Shown: positions 1 to 5,931, counted from the first letter of the stretch. The stretch is DNA of 6,149 bases from Deltaproteobacteria bacterium (GCA_020861205.1 JAJBSY010000287.1:1-6149), one strand, 5' to 3'. Notes: generated by a model not told the origin, from the sequence alone. Numbers and translations are program-made.

Positions 1-461
1 GTATATACCATGACGGCGCCGTACGCCAATATAGCCACGACGAGAATCGTTCCCAAAACGAACAAGAGCCGCTTGCCGCTCCGCTTTTCGTCGGCCTTCG
101 CCGGGGGAACCGGCGCCACCACGTCGTCAAGGGAGGCCGGAGGAGCGGGAACTGCCGGCGATTCCCCAGCGTCACTCCCGTATCCGGCTCCGGCATCCGA
201 ATCGATCGAAGCGAAGTCCGGCGGGACGGCATCGCCATCCGCCGGAACTTCGGTCGCCGATTGCTCGGGAATTGAAGGCGCGTCTTCCGGCATGGAAAAT
301 TCCCGCGCCACGGAAACGTCGGCAACCGGCGAGGCGGGGCCATCCATATCCGGAAGCGCGAACACGTTGCCGCAATTGGAACAACGGGCTTTGCGGCCCG
401 GGCGGTACTTGTCGTCCGGTATCTCGAATTTCGTTTCGCAACTGGGACAAGATACAATCAT
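1..461 (-). CDS. MJ0042-type zinc-ribbon membrane protein, 3' end cut by the window
   Basis: The first 153 residues are visible. The N-terminus is a zinc ribbon with two CxxC knuckles (Cys5/Cys8 and Cys27/Cys30) in the MJ0042-family pattern, with PDDKYRPGRKARCSNCG between and around them. Residues about 40-123 form a low-complexity linker rich in Pro, Ala, Asp and Glu. A basic patch (KRSGKR, 126-131) then leads into one hydrophobic segment (about 132-153), so the ribbon should sit in the cytoplasm on a tethered stalk, with an unseen C-terminal part beyond the membrane. In this family the C-terminus is often a DUF3426-like domain, which cannot be checked here. The ATG at 459-461 is preceded by AAGGAAG about 4 bases upstream. 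The start overlaps the stop of a small upstream open frame as ATGA. The biochemical role is unknown; zinc binding is inferred from the four cysteines. Confidence 0.85.
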   Translation of the reverse strand, partial: MIVSCPSCETKFEIPDDKYRPGRKARCSNCGNVFALPDMDGPASPVADVSVAREFSMPEDAPSIPEQSATEVPADGDAVPPDFASIDSDAGAGYGSDAGESPAVPAPPASLDDVVAPVPPAKADEKRSGKRLLFVLGTILVVAILAYGAVMVY

Positions 462-574
462 GCGGCTTCCTTTGCGATGCCGGGAAAAATGCCTTGCCGA
501 AGCCATTCACCCGGATCGTATAGTAATTTCTTACGATACTCCGCATACCCCGGCAAGGCAAGTGCCGTGCACAG
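458..574 (-). other. Protein-like open frame without a good start, upstream of the zinc-ribbon gene
   Basis: Between hpt and the zinc-ribbon gene one minus-strand frame stays open for 38 codons after an in-frame TGA. It reads like a real protein C-terminus, with the core PGYAEYRKKLLYDPGEW and the ending GIFPGIAKEAA. Its TGA (458-460) overlaps the ATG of the zinc-ribbon gene as ATGA, a common sign of translational coupling. Against it, there is no ATG or GTG in frame. The only candidates are a CTG at 574 and a TTG at 556, and no Shine-Dalgarno sequence was found. Codon use is less GC-rich at third positions (TTA, CTA, TAT) than in the neighbours. It could be the tail of a gene lost by deletion or frameshift, a small coupled gene, or chance. 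No family was recognised. Confidence 0.3.
490..560 (-). terminator. Inverted repeat with T-run downstream of hpt (possible terminator or leader structure)
   Basis: TGCCTTGCCG (490-499) and CGGCAAGGCA (551-560) are perfect 10-bp inverted complements with a 51-base spacer. On the minus strand the 3' arm runs into a short T-run (ATTTTT). The spacer holds a second small hairpin (GTAA-GAAA-TTAC) flanked by ATCGTA and TACGAT. The position, 58-128 bases after the hpt stop, suits a terminator or attenuator before the zinc-ribbon gene. The loop is long for a classical intrinsic terminator and the T-run is short, so this is a weak call. Confidence 0.3.
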
Positions 575-617
575 GGCAGCGCATCAATTTGACGTAAGCA
601 GATTGAGGCACAGGAAA

Positions 618-1145
618 TCATTCGGCGCGGACTTCGTAAATGGCCGGGAGTTCGCGATACCGCTCCGCGTAGTCCAGCCCGTATCCCACGATAAAGCCTT
701 CATCAAGGGTGAAGCCGACAAAATCCGGCGTAACGGCCACTTCCCGGCGTTCCTTTTTATCCACCAGGACGGCGAGCCTGAGGGAGGCCGCCCCGCGAAC
801 GGCGAACAGTTTCAGCAGGAAATCCATGGTATGGCCGGAGTCGATGACGTCTTCAACGATCAGGACATGCTTTCCCTCGAGCGACAGATCAACGTCTTTT
901 GCGAGCATTACGTCGCCCGCGCTTTTCATGCCCGAGCCGTAACTTGCAAGACGCACGAAATCAAGCTCGGGCCTGACGGTCAACTCTTTTACCAGGTCGG
1001 AAAAAAACATGAACGCGCCTTTCAGGACGCAGACGACAACCAGGGATTTCCCTTCATACAAGCGATTGATCTCCGCGCCGATTTCCCGCACACGGGCGGC
1101 GATGGTTTCCCGGGTGTAGACGCACCGCAACGGGTCCTGCCGCAT
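618..1145 (-). CDS. hpt: Hypoxanthine phosphoribosyltransferase
   Basis: This 175-residue cytosolic enzyme of purine salvage joins hypoxanthine (often guanine too) to PRPP, giving IMP or GMP and pyrophosphate (EC 2.4.2.8). The type I phosphoribosyltransferase PRPP loop is clear: VLIVEDVIDSGHT at about 94-106, with Asp102 matching the catalytic Asp137 of human HPRT. Other family marks are the LKGAFMF loop (41-47), the flexible-loop Ser68-Tyr69, Lys130, and GFIVGYGLDYAERYREL (150-166), where Phe151 should stack on the purine. The length is normal for bacterial Hpt. The ATG at 1143-1145 was chosen because AGGAG lies 6 bases upstream and the start overlaps the preceding stop as TGATG. A start 20 codons further upstream would run 61 bases into the acetyltransferase gene. 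It is probably read from the metH operon by translational coupling. Confidence 0.95.
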   Translation of the reverse strand: MRQDPLRCVYTRETIAARVREIGAEINRLYEGKSLVVVCVLKGAFMFFSDLVKELTVRPELDFVRLASYGSGMKSAGDVMLAKDVDLSLEGKHVLIVEDVIDSGHTMDFLLKLFAVRGAASLRLAVLVDKKERREVAVTPDFVGFTLDEGFIVGYGLDYAERYRELPAIYEVRAE

Positions 1146-1609
1146 CACACGCTCCTGATCATTGCGATTTCGTCGCAGTTGGGAAACTTCGGGCAATGGA
1201 TGCAATCCGTCCAGATTTTCTGCGGCAGGGTTTCCTTGGGGACTTCCGTAAACCCCGCGCTGCTGAAAAAGGCCGTTTCAAACGTCAGGGTGAACACCTG
1301 GGAGATGCCGAAGGCGGCGGCATCCTCCAGGCAGGCGTTAACCAGCTTGAGCCCCAGACCCTGCCGCCTGTACGCATCTGAAACGTACAGGGAACGCACT
1401 TCCGCCAGGTTCTCCGCGATAAGGGCGAGCGCGCAGCATCCGGCGAGCGCCCCGCCCGGTTCGTCCACGAAAACGAAAAAATCCCGCAACGCTGTATACA
1501 ACTGCCCGCGCGACCGGGGCAACAACAGCCCTTTTTCCGCTCCCGCCACAATCAGCGCGTGCATGGGCGCAACATCGACGCTGTGCGCCTTGCGCAACAC
1601 AAGACTCAT
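1145..1609 (-). CDS. GNAT N-acetyltransferase, short ArgA-like (putative N-acetylglutamate synthase)
   Basis: This is a single GNAT domain of 154 residues. The acetyl-CoA pyrophosphate loop is RRQGLG (81-86) after the strand EVRSLYV. The segment VFTLTFETAFFSSAGFTEV (about 105-123) and the tail KIWTDCIHCPKFPNCDE (131-147) resemble the short, stand-alone ArgA-like enzymes that acetylate glutamate in the first step of arginine synthesis. They lack the amino-acid-kinase domain of classical ArgA. The GNAT assignment is firm. The glutamate substrate is inferred from similarity remembered from that family, and another amine is possible. Three cysteines in the tail (136, 139, 145) could bind metal or form a disulfide. 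The ATG overlaps the thioredoxin gene's stop as TAATG, with GGAG 8 bases upstream. The stop overlaps the hpt start, which points to tight coupling in the operon. Confidence 0.85.
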   Translation of the reverse strand: MSLVLRKAHSVDVAPMHALIVAGAEKGLLLPRSRGQLYTALRDFFVFVDEPGGALAGCCALALIAENLAEVRSLYVSDAYRRQGLGLKLVNACLEDAAAFGISQVFTLTFETAFFSSAGFTEVPKETLPQKIWTDCIHCPKFPNCDEIAMIRSV

Positions 1610-2091
1610 TACCGTGGCTCCATATGCGACCGCAAAAATTCCCGCAGGTCGGCTTCGGGTATCAACCCGGCGGCGTTGCCGATGCCTTCGCCATTCCCGT
1701 CAAACACCAGCATATGCGGAATTCCCGAAACGCCGGCTGCCCGCGTCAGGTCATCCGAGGCTTTTTTCACAGGATAGTTGAACCGTGTCTTTGCGACATA
1801 CTTCCGGAGCTCGTCTTCGTCCTGGTCCACTGAAGCTCCGATGAGAATAAGCTTGTCCTCACCGTACTCCTCCCGAATGCGGATCAAGGAGGGTATCTCC
1901 TCCCGGCAGGGCGGGCACCAGGTGGCGAAAAAATTGACCATGACGATTTTCCCCTTGCTGGCCTTCACAAGCTCTTCGAGCCGGTCAAAGGTAAACGTCT
2001 CGAAAGAGGCCGCCCCGGCAGCCGAAGGCCACCACGCGAAAAGGGCCAGCAAAACAAACACAAGCGCGACGCGCGTTCCGTATCGTTTCAT
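1609..2091 (-). CDS. Periplasmic TlpA/ResA-like thiol-disulfide oxidoreductase
   Basis: The protein has 160 residues. An N-terminal signal peptide (basic MKRYGTR, hydrophobic core about 8-21, AGA-type cleavage site near 26-28, no lipobox cysteine) should export it to the periplasm in soluble form. The mature part is a thioredoxin fold with the active site WCPPC at 58-62 in NFFATWCPPCREE and the cis-proline in GIPHML (Pro125), both typical of the TlpA/ResA/CcmG group. Such proteins usually reduce disulfides, for example apocytochrome c haem-binding cysteines; no cytochrome-maturation gene is in this window, so the partner is unknown. The ATG lies 7 bases after the metH stop, with GAGGA about 4 bases upstream inside the end of metH. 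The stop overlaps the acetyltransferase start. Its place in an operon of cytosolic enzymes has no obvious metabolic reason. Confidence 0.92.
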   Translation of the reverse strand: MKRYGTRVALVFVLLALFAWWPSAAGAASFETFTFDRLEELVKASKGKIVMVNFFATWCPPCREEIPSLIRIREEYGEDKLILIGASVDQDEDELRKYVAKTRFNYPVKKASDDLTRAAGVSGIPHMLVFDGNGEGIGNAAGLIPEADLREFLRSHMEPR

Positions 2092-2098
2092 ACGATCC

Positions 2099-4525
2099 TC
2101 ATTTTCCCGTCAACTGCCGCGCGACGCGGACGGCGTCCACGGCGTCGGAAGAGTAGTGAGCTCCAATACTTTCGGCGAAGGAAGGCGTCACCACGGCGCC
2201 GCCGACCATCACCGGCACGGACAAACCTTCCCGCTGCAGCATCTCCACGGTTTCGCCCATTCGGACCATGGTCGTGGTCATCAGGGCGGAAAGCCCGATA
2301 ACCGCCGCCTTTTCACACCGGGCCGCCTTGACTATCTCCGCCGCGGGCACGTCCTTGCCCAGGTCGATGACGTCAAATCCGTGGTTCCGCAACATCAGAT
2401 TGACGATGTTCTTCCCGATATCATGGATATCACCCTCGACCGTCGCTGTCAGCACCACCGTTTTCTCTTCGCTGCGGGCGTCTTTTTCCAGCAGCGGCCG
2501 CACAACGGCGAAGGCGGTCTGCATGGTTTCCGCCGAGCGGATGAGCTGCGGCAGGAAATACTCCTTGCGTTCGTATTTCGCCCCCACCTCCGTGATGGCC
2601 GGAATAAGATCCTCCGCGACCAGTGCGAAGGGATCCCGACCGGCGTCAAGCGCGGCCGTCACCATGCCTGCGATTTCCTCTTTCCTGCCGAGGACCACCG
2701 CCTCGAACAAAGAAAGGGCCTCCCCGGGTTTCGGTCCGTCGCCTTTCGCCGAAACGACGCTCGAATCGCCGGGTTTCCAACCGGTATACGTGTCAATGAA
2801 GCGCTCCGCGGCCACATCCCTTCCCGCCAACAGATCCGAGACGGCCACGGCTTCCCTGATCCTGCCGTTGCCGGGGTTGGCGATGCAGGCGTTCAATCCA
2901 GCGCCCGCGCTCATGCCCAGGAAACCGGCGTTGACCAATTCTCTGGCGGGCAGGCCGAAGGAGACGTTGGAAAGCCCGGCGGTTGTCGGCAAATTGAGCG
3001 TCTCCCGGCAGTAGCGTATGACCTCAAGGCACTCCAGGGCGGCCCGCGGGTTCGCCGAAACCGTCAGGACAAGGACGTCGACTATCGCAAGGTGGCGCGG
3101 AATGTTCAAGGCCTCCATGGCGGCAAGCATGGACTCGATGATGGCGATCCGTTCGGCGGCGCTCTCCGGCAGTTTTTTGCCTTTCAGGGGCAGCAGGATG
3201 AAGGGCGCGCCGTGATCGCGGCACAGGGGACCCAGGCGTTCGAGGTTGCCGGGTTCATTGCTGATGGAATTCACAAGCGGTGAAGCGGGATACACGGACA
3301 AGGCGGCGGCCACGGCTTCGGCGTTGGAGGAATCAAGCGCCAGGGGGACGGCGTGACGGGACGTCAAGGCGGTCACAAGCTCGGGCAGCAACGCGGCTTC
3401 ATCGACAAGTGGCGCGCCGACGTTAACGTCGAGCACGTGCGCCCCCGCGGCGATCTGCTCATCGGCAAAACGCAAAGCCGTGGTAAACTCTCCGGCCGCG
3501 AGTTCCGCGGAAAGCTGTTTTTTTCCGGTCGGATTAATACGCTCGCCGATGATTCTGAAGGGTTCTTCATAGCCGATACGGACGAGGCGGGAACGGCTGG
3601 TGACCGTGATGCCGCCGGCCATGGACGGAGCGTTCCGAGAAACAACGCCGGGCTCGACAGCTGCGTGCAGGGCGCGGATATGCTCCGGCGTCGTGCCGCA
3701 ACACCCCCCGACAAGCTGCACGCCGCTCAACGCCATGCCCCGGGCGGCTTCAGCGAAGGCGTCCGGAGGGAGGCGGAAGAGGGTCTCCCCGTTGACCAGT
3801 TCCGGGAGGCCCGCATTGGGCTCCGCCATGACGGGCACGGGCGAGACGGCAAGCAGCCGCGAAGCGACTGCGGCCATTTCACCCGGACCGGCGCTGCAGT
3901 TCGTCCCGATGAAGTCAACGCCCATATTGGCGGCCGTTGCGGCAAAAACTTCGGGCGAAGACCCGGTAAGGCTGCGCCCGTTTTCGAACGTCATGGAAAC
4001 GCCGACGGGCAGGGCGCATTCCTTGCGGGCCGCGACGACGATGGCCTTGACCTCGGCGATATCGAACTGGGTCTCGGCCAGCAGGAAATCGGCCCCGCCG
4101 GCGACAAGGCCGCGTATCTGTTCACGGAAAGCCGACACAAGATCGTTGAAGGAAATCTCCCCCAAGGGAGGGACGAACGTTCCCGAAGGGCCTATGCTTC
4201 CCGCCACGAAAACCCGGCGGCCCAGATCCGAAGCGGCGCTATCCGCGGCCTCGCGGGCGATTTCGGCCATGCGGCTGTTGAACGCCGCCGCGTCGAGCCC
4301 GGCGGGAAGTTTGTACCGCGTGCCGCCGAACGTGTTGGTGGTCAGGATATCGGCCCCCGCCTCCGCATATTCGCGGTGAATGGCGCGCAACGTGCCCGGG
4401 GATTCCAGACAGAACGCCTCGGGGCTGACGCCGGCGGGAAGACCGCGAGCCTGCAGCATGGTTCCAAGACCGCCGTCGAAAAACAGCCGCTTGCCGGACA
4501 GCAATACGGATAAGAACTCGGACAC
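2099..4525 (-). CDS. metH: Cobalamin-dependent methionine synthase, short form without the reactivation domain
   Basis: This cytosolic enzyme moves the methyl group of 5-methyltetrahydrofolate through cobalamin to homocysteine, giving methionine (EC 2.1.1.13). With the GTG start at 4525 it has 808 residues. The domains are: homocysteine methyltransferase (about 5-295; FDGGLGT at 16-22, zinc ligands Cys210, Cys275, Cys276); pterin-binding barrel (about 320-580; GERINPTG at 327-334, DVNVG at 366-370); cobalamin cap helices (about 605-680); and a Rossmann B12 domain (about 688-808) with DIHDIG, where His701 is the lower cobalt ligand. The protein ends right after the B12 domain. The roughly 330-residue AdoMet/flavodoxin reactivation domain of E. 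coli MetH (1227 residues) is missing and is not encoded elsewhere in the window. The start was chosen for the perfect AAGGAG 6 bases upstream and the family-like N-terminus. A GTG at 4591 would add 22 residues. Confidence 0.95.
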   Translation of the reverse strand: MSEFLSVLLSGKRLFFDGGLGTMLQARGLPAGVSPEAFCLESPGTLRAIHREYAEAGADILTTNTFGGTRYKLPAGLDAAAFNSRMAEIAREAADSAASDLGRRVFVAGSIGPSGTFVPPLGEISFNDLVSAFREQIRGLVAGGADFLLAETQFDIAEVKAIVVAARKECALPVGVSMTFENGRSLTGSSPEVFAATAANMGVDFIGTNCSAGPGEMAAVASRLLAVSPVPVMAEPNAGLPELVNGETLFRLPPDAFAEAARGMALSGVQLVGGCCGTTPEHIRALHAAVEPGVVSRNAPSMAGGITVTSRSRLVRIGYEEPFRIIGERINPTGKKQLSAELAAGEFTTALRFADEQIAAGAHVLDVNVGAPLVDEAALLPELVTALTSRHAVPLALDSSNAEAVAAALSVYPASPLVNSISNEPGNLERLGPLCRDHGAPFILLPLKGKKLPESAAERIAIIESMLAAMEALNIPRHLAIVDVLVLTVSANPRAALECLEVIRYCRETLNLPTTAGLSNVSFGLPARELVNAGFLGMSAGAGLNACIANPGNGRIREAVAVSDLLAGRDVAAERFIDTYTGWKPGDSSVVSAKGDGPKPGEALSLFEAVVLGRKEEIAGMVTAALDAGRDPFALVAEDLIPAITEVGAKYERKEYFLPQLIRSAETMQTAFAVVRPLLEKDARSEEKTVVLTATVEGDIHDIGKNIVNLMLRNHGFDVIDLGKDVPAAEIVKAARCEKAAVIGLSALMTTTMVRMGETVEMLQREGLSVPVMVGGAVVTPSFAESIGAHYSSDAVDAVRVARQLTGK

Positions 4526-4531
4526 ACCCAA

Positions 4532-4537
4532 CTCCTT
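4532..4537 (-). promoter_or_regulatory. Shine-Dalgarno site that decides the metH start
   Basis: AAGGAG on the minus strand lies 6 bases before a GTG at 4523-4525. The GTG is followed by SEFLSVLLSGKRLFFDGGLGT, which places the FDGGLGT motif about 15 residues from the start, as is usual for this domain. The longer reading frame from the GTG at 4591 also has a usable but weaker purine-rich stretch (AGGAAAAGG), so initiation at both sites cannot be excluded. Confidence 0.6.
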
Positions 4538-4603
4538 GCTCGTGCGCCTTCCCGGGACGTTCAACGGCCGGGCAGAGGCATCGTTGCTCACGCCAGCCTT
4601 TTC

Positions 4604-4660
4604 CTACTGAAAAAGCGGCAAAAGGACAAATAAAAACTCGAGGACGCCGTTGCGCGACAT
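4604..4660 (-). other. Possible 18-codon leader open frame upstream of metH
   Basis: An ATG at 4658-4660 opens the peptide MSRNGVLEFLFVLLPLFQ, ended by TAG at 4604-4606. It lies in the same frame as metH, inside the leader predicted from the promoter at 4743-4751. A strong AAGGAGG lies 14 bases upstream (4675-4681), which is farther than usual; GGGA at about 10 bases is another option. CCTTTT in its codons (4620-4625) can pair with AAAAGG (4597-4602), which covers the purine-rich site before the GTG at 4591. Expression is not shown. It may be a regulatory leader peptide or just open sequence. Confidence 0.25.
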
Positions 4661-4689
4661 GATATTTATCCCGGCCTCCTTATATGATC

Positions 4690-4719
4690 TTTTCATAAAA
4701 AAAAATGTTATGCTATATT
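4690..4719 (+). promoter_or_regulatory. Promoter for rpoH
   Basis: An extended -10, TGCTATATT (4711-4719), is preceded by a -35-like TTTTCA (4690-4695) at 18-base spacing. The spacer contains a run of nine A residues (4697-4705). Predicted transcription starts near 4726 and leaves an untranslated leader of about 87 bases before the rpoH ATG. The element looks like a housekeeping sigma-70-type promoter rather than a heat-shock one: no CTTGAA/CCCCATNT pair and no CIRCE inverted repeat was found nearby. Confidence 0.5.
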
Positions 4720-4742
4720 AAGGAACAGGCGCTTTGCGGGAA

Positions 4743-4751
4743 ATTATAACA
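4743..4751 (-). promoter_or_regulatory. Extended -10 promoter for the metH operon
   Basis: On the minus strand this reads TGTTATAAT, a perfect extended -10 element (TGnTATAAT) for the housekeeping sigma factor. The -35 position 17 bases upstream is poor, which extended -10 promoters tolerate. Transcription should start near 4736 and give a leader of about 210 bases before the preferred metH start. It is the best minus-strand promoter candidate in the metH-rpoH gap and could drive the whole metH-tlpA-acetyltransferase-hpt run. A weaker TATAAG at 4679-4684 on the same strand is a possible second -10. Confidence 0.5.
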
Positions 4752-4796
4752 GGAAGCGGGCGGGTCCGATCGCTCTTTTCTTGCCCCAAAGCTTCT
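4752..4796 (+). promoter_or_regulatory. Possible RNA hairpin in the rpoH leader just before the ribosome binding site
   Basis: GGAAGC (4752-4757) can pair with GCTTCT (4791-4796), with one G-U pair, and GGGC (4758-4761) with GCCC (4783-4786). This gives about ten pairs with a four-base bulge (4787-4790). The hairpin ends three bases before the AAGGA of rpoH (4800-4804). A competing pairing, GCTTTG (4731-4736) with CAAAGC (4787-4792), is also possible. Because rpoH is temperature-controlled at the leader in E. coli, a regulatory fold is plausible, but this one is drawn by eye and does not cover the ribosome binding site itself. Confidence 0.25.
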
Positions 4797-4812
4797 GATA
4801 AGGATATCGCAA

Positions 4813-5931
4813 ATGAAAGCATCAAAAAATACGCCCTCCGACGGGAAGGCACGCCATACGGAACACGATACGGCCGATACCGACCTCCTTCTCGAGGACA
4901 GCCCCGAGGAAGAGCAGGATTCCGACGAGGATTCTCCTGAGGTTCTCCTTGACCCGGAGGATATGGAGGACGTTGCAAACCTCGACCAGGACGACGAATC
5001 TCTCGCCGCCCTGCTTCCGGAGTCCGACCTTGCGGACAAGCCCTTGCCGGTGCCCGTCAGCCGGCCCGGGACCACTGACAGCCTCGGCCTGTATATCCGG
5101 GAAATCAGCAAATTCCCGCTTCTCAAGCCGGAGGAAGAATACGCTCTCGCCCGCAAGGTCATAGACGAAAACGATCCGGACGCGGCGTTCAGGCTGGTGT
5201 CTTCCCACTTGCGCCTGGTCGTCAAGATAGCCATGGACTTCCAGCGCCGCTGGATGCAGAACGTTCTCGACCTCATCCAGGAGGGCAATGTCGGGCTTAT
5301 GCGCGCGGTGCACAAGTTCGATCCGGAAAAAGGCATTAAGTTTTCCTATTATGCCGCCTTCTGGATCAAGGCGTACATACTCAAGTTCATTATGGACAAC
5401 TGGCGTATGGTCAAGATCGGCACGACCCAGGCCCAGCGCAAGTTGTTTTACAACCTGAACAAGGAACGCCAGAAACTCATAGCCCAGGGCTACGACCCGG
5501 ATGCGGCCACCCTTTCCAAAAACCTCAACGTGAGCGAACGGCAGGTTACGGAAATGGAGCAGCGCATGGACGGTTCCGACGTTTCCCTTGACGCCACCGT
5601 CAATACGGACGGTTCTCCGGGAACCAGCCGCGTCGAGCTTCTCCCCGCCCTGGGGCCCGGCATCGAGGACGTGCTCGCGGACGACCAGATAGCCTCCCTG
5701 GTGCGCGAAAAACTCGCGACGATTGTTCCTTTGCTTTCGGACAAAGAAGCGTATATCTTGGAGCACCGGCTTTTGACCGATGAGCCGGTAACCCTTCGGG
5801 AAATCGGAGAAAAATACGACATCACCCGCGAAAGGGTACGCCAGATCGAGGCGCGTCTCCTGCAAAAGGTTCGCGATCATTTGTTCAAGGAAATCAAAGA
5901 TTTTTCACAGGACTGGATCAACGAAGACTGA
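4813..5931 (+). CDS. rpoH: RNA polymerase heat-shock sigma factor, RpoH/sigma-32 type
   Basis: This 372-residue sigma-70-family factor directs RNA polymerase to heat-shock promoters. Region 1.2 begins near 88 (DSLGLYIREISKFPLLKPEEE). Region 2 spans about 122-206, with core-binding DLIQEGNVGLMRAV (153-166) and the -10-reading stretch up to NWRMVKIGTTQAQ. The RpoH box QRKLFYNLN (208-216), diagnostic for sigma-32, follows directly. Region 4.2 (about 326-352; TLREIGEKYDITRERVRQIEARLL) is the -35-reading helix-turn-helix. E. coli RpoH has 284 residues. The excess is mainly an N-terminal extension of about 85 residues, very rich in Asp and Glu (19-75). The ATG at 4813 has AAGGA 8 bases upstream. 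It is divergent from metH with overlapping promoters, and a lipoprotein gene follows on the same strand 48 bases after the stop. Confidence 0.93.
   Translation: MKASKNTPSDGKARHTEHDTADTDLLLEDSPEEEQDSDEDSPEVLLDPEDMEDVANLDQDDESLAALLPESDLADKPLPVPVSRPGTTDSLGLYIREISKFPLLKPEEEYALARKVIDENDPDAAFRLVSSHLRLVVKIAMDFQRRWMQNVLDLIQEGNVGLMRAVHKFDPEKGIKFSYYAAFWIKAYILKFIMDNWRMVKIGTTQAQRKLFYNLNKERQKLIAQGYDPDAATLSKNLNVSERQVTEMEQRMDGSDVSLDATVNTDGSPGTSRVELLPALGPGIEDVLADDQIASLVREKLATIVPLLSDKEAYILEHRLLTDEPVTLREIGEKYDITRERVRQIEARLLQKVRDHLFKEIKDFSQDWINED

Noticed and set aside
462..617. A sigma-70 promoter for the zinc-ribbon gene (TTGCCG near 551-556 with TAAGAA 17 bases on)
   Set aside because: The -10 match is poor and the -35 lies within the inverted repeat, so the case is too weak to list as a feature.
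1146..1205. A longer hpt start at 1205
   Set aside because: It would overlap the acetyltransferase by 61 bases, has no family-like sequence in the added 20 residues, and ignores the well-spaced AGGAG and TGATG junction at 1145.
477..1781. A 434-codon plus-strand open frame opposite hpt and the acetyltransferase
   Set aside because: It spans several minus-strand genes whose catalytic motifs are intact, and its translation has no domain features.
1778..4513. Two long plus-strand open frames opposite metH (1778-3283 and 3353-4513)
   Set aside because: Their proteins are rich in Arg, Gly and His without any domain, and they lie exactly opposite a complete, motif-verified metH. They are antisense shadows of GC-rich coding sequence.
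4526..4812. A cobalamin or SAM riboswitch in the metH leader
   Set aside because: I looked for the B12 box and for known SAM and SAH riboswitch core sequences and found no convincing match; a covariance search would settle it.
4822..5880. A 352-codon minus-strand open frame opposite rpoH
   Set aside because: It mirrors rpoH across conserved sigma regions and shows no recognisable motif or ribosome binding site.
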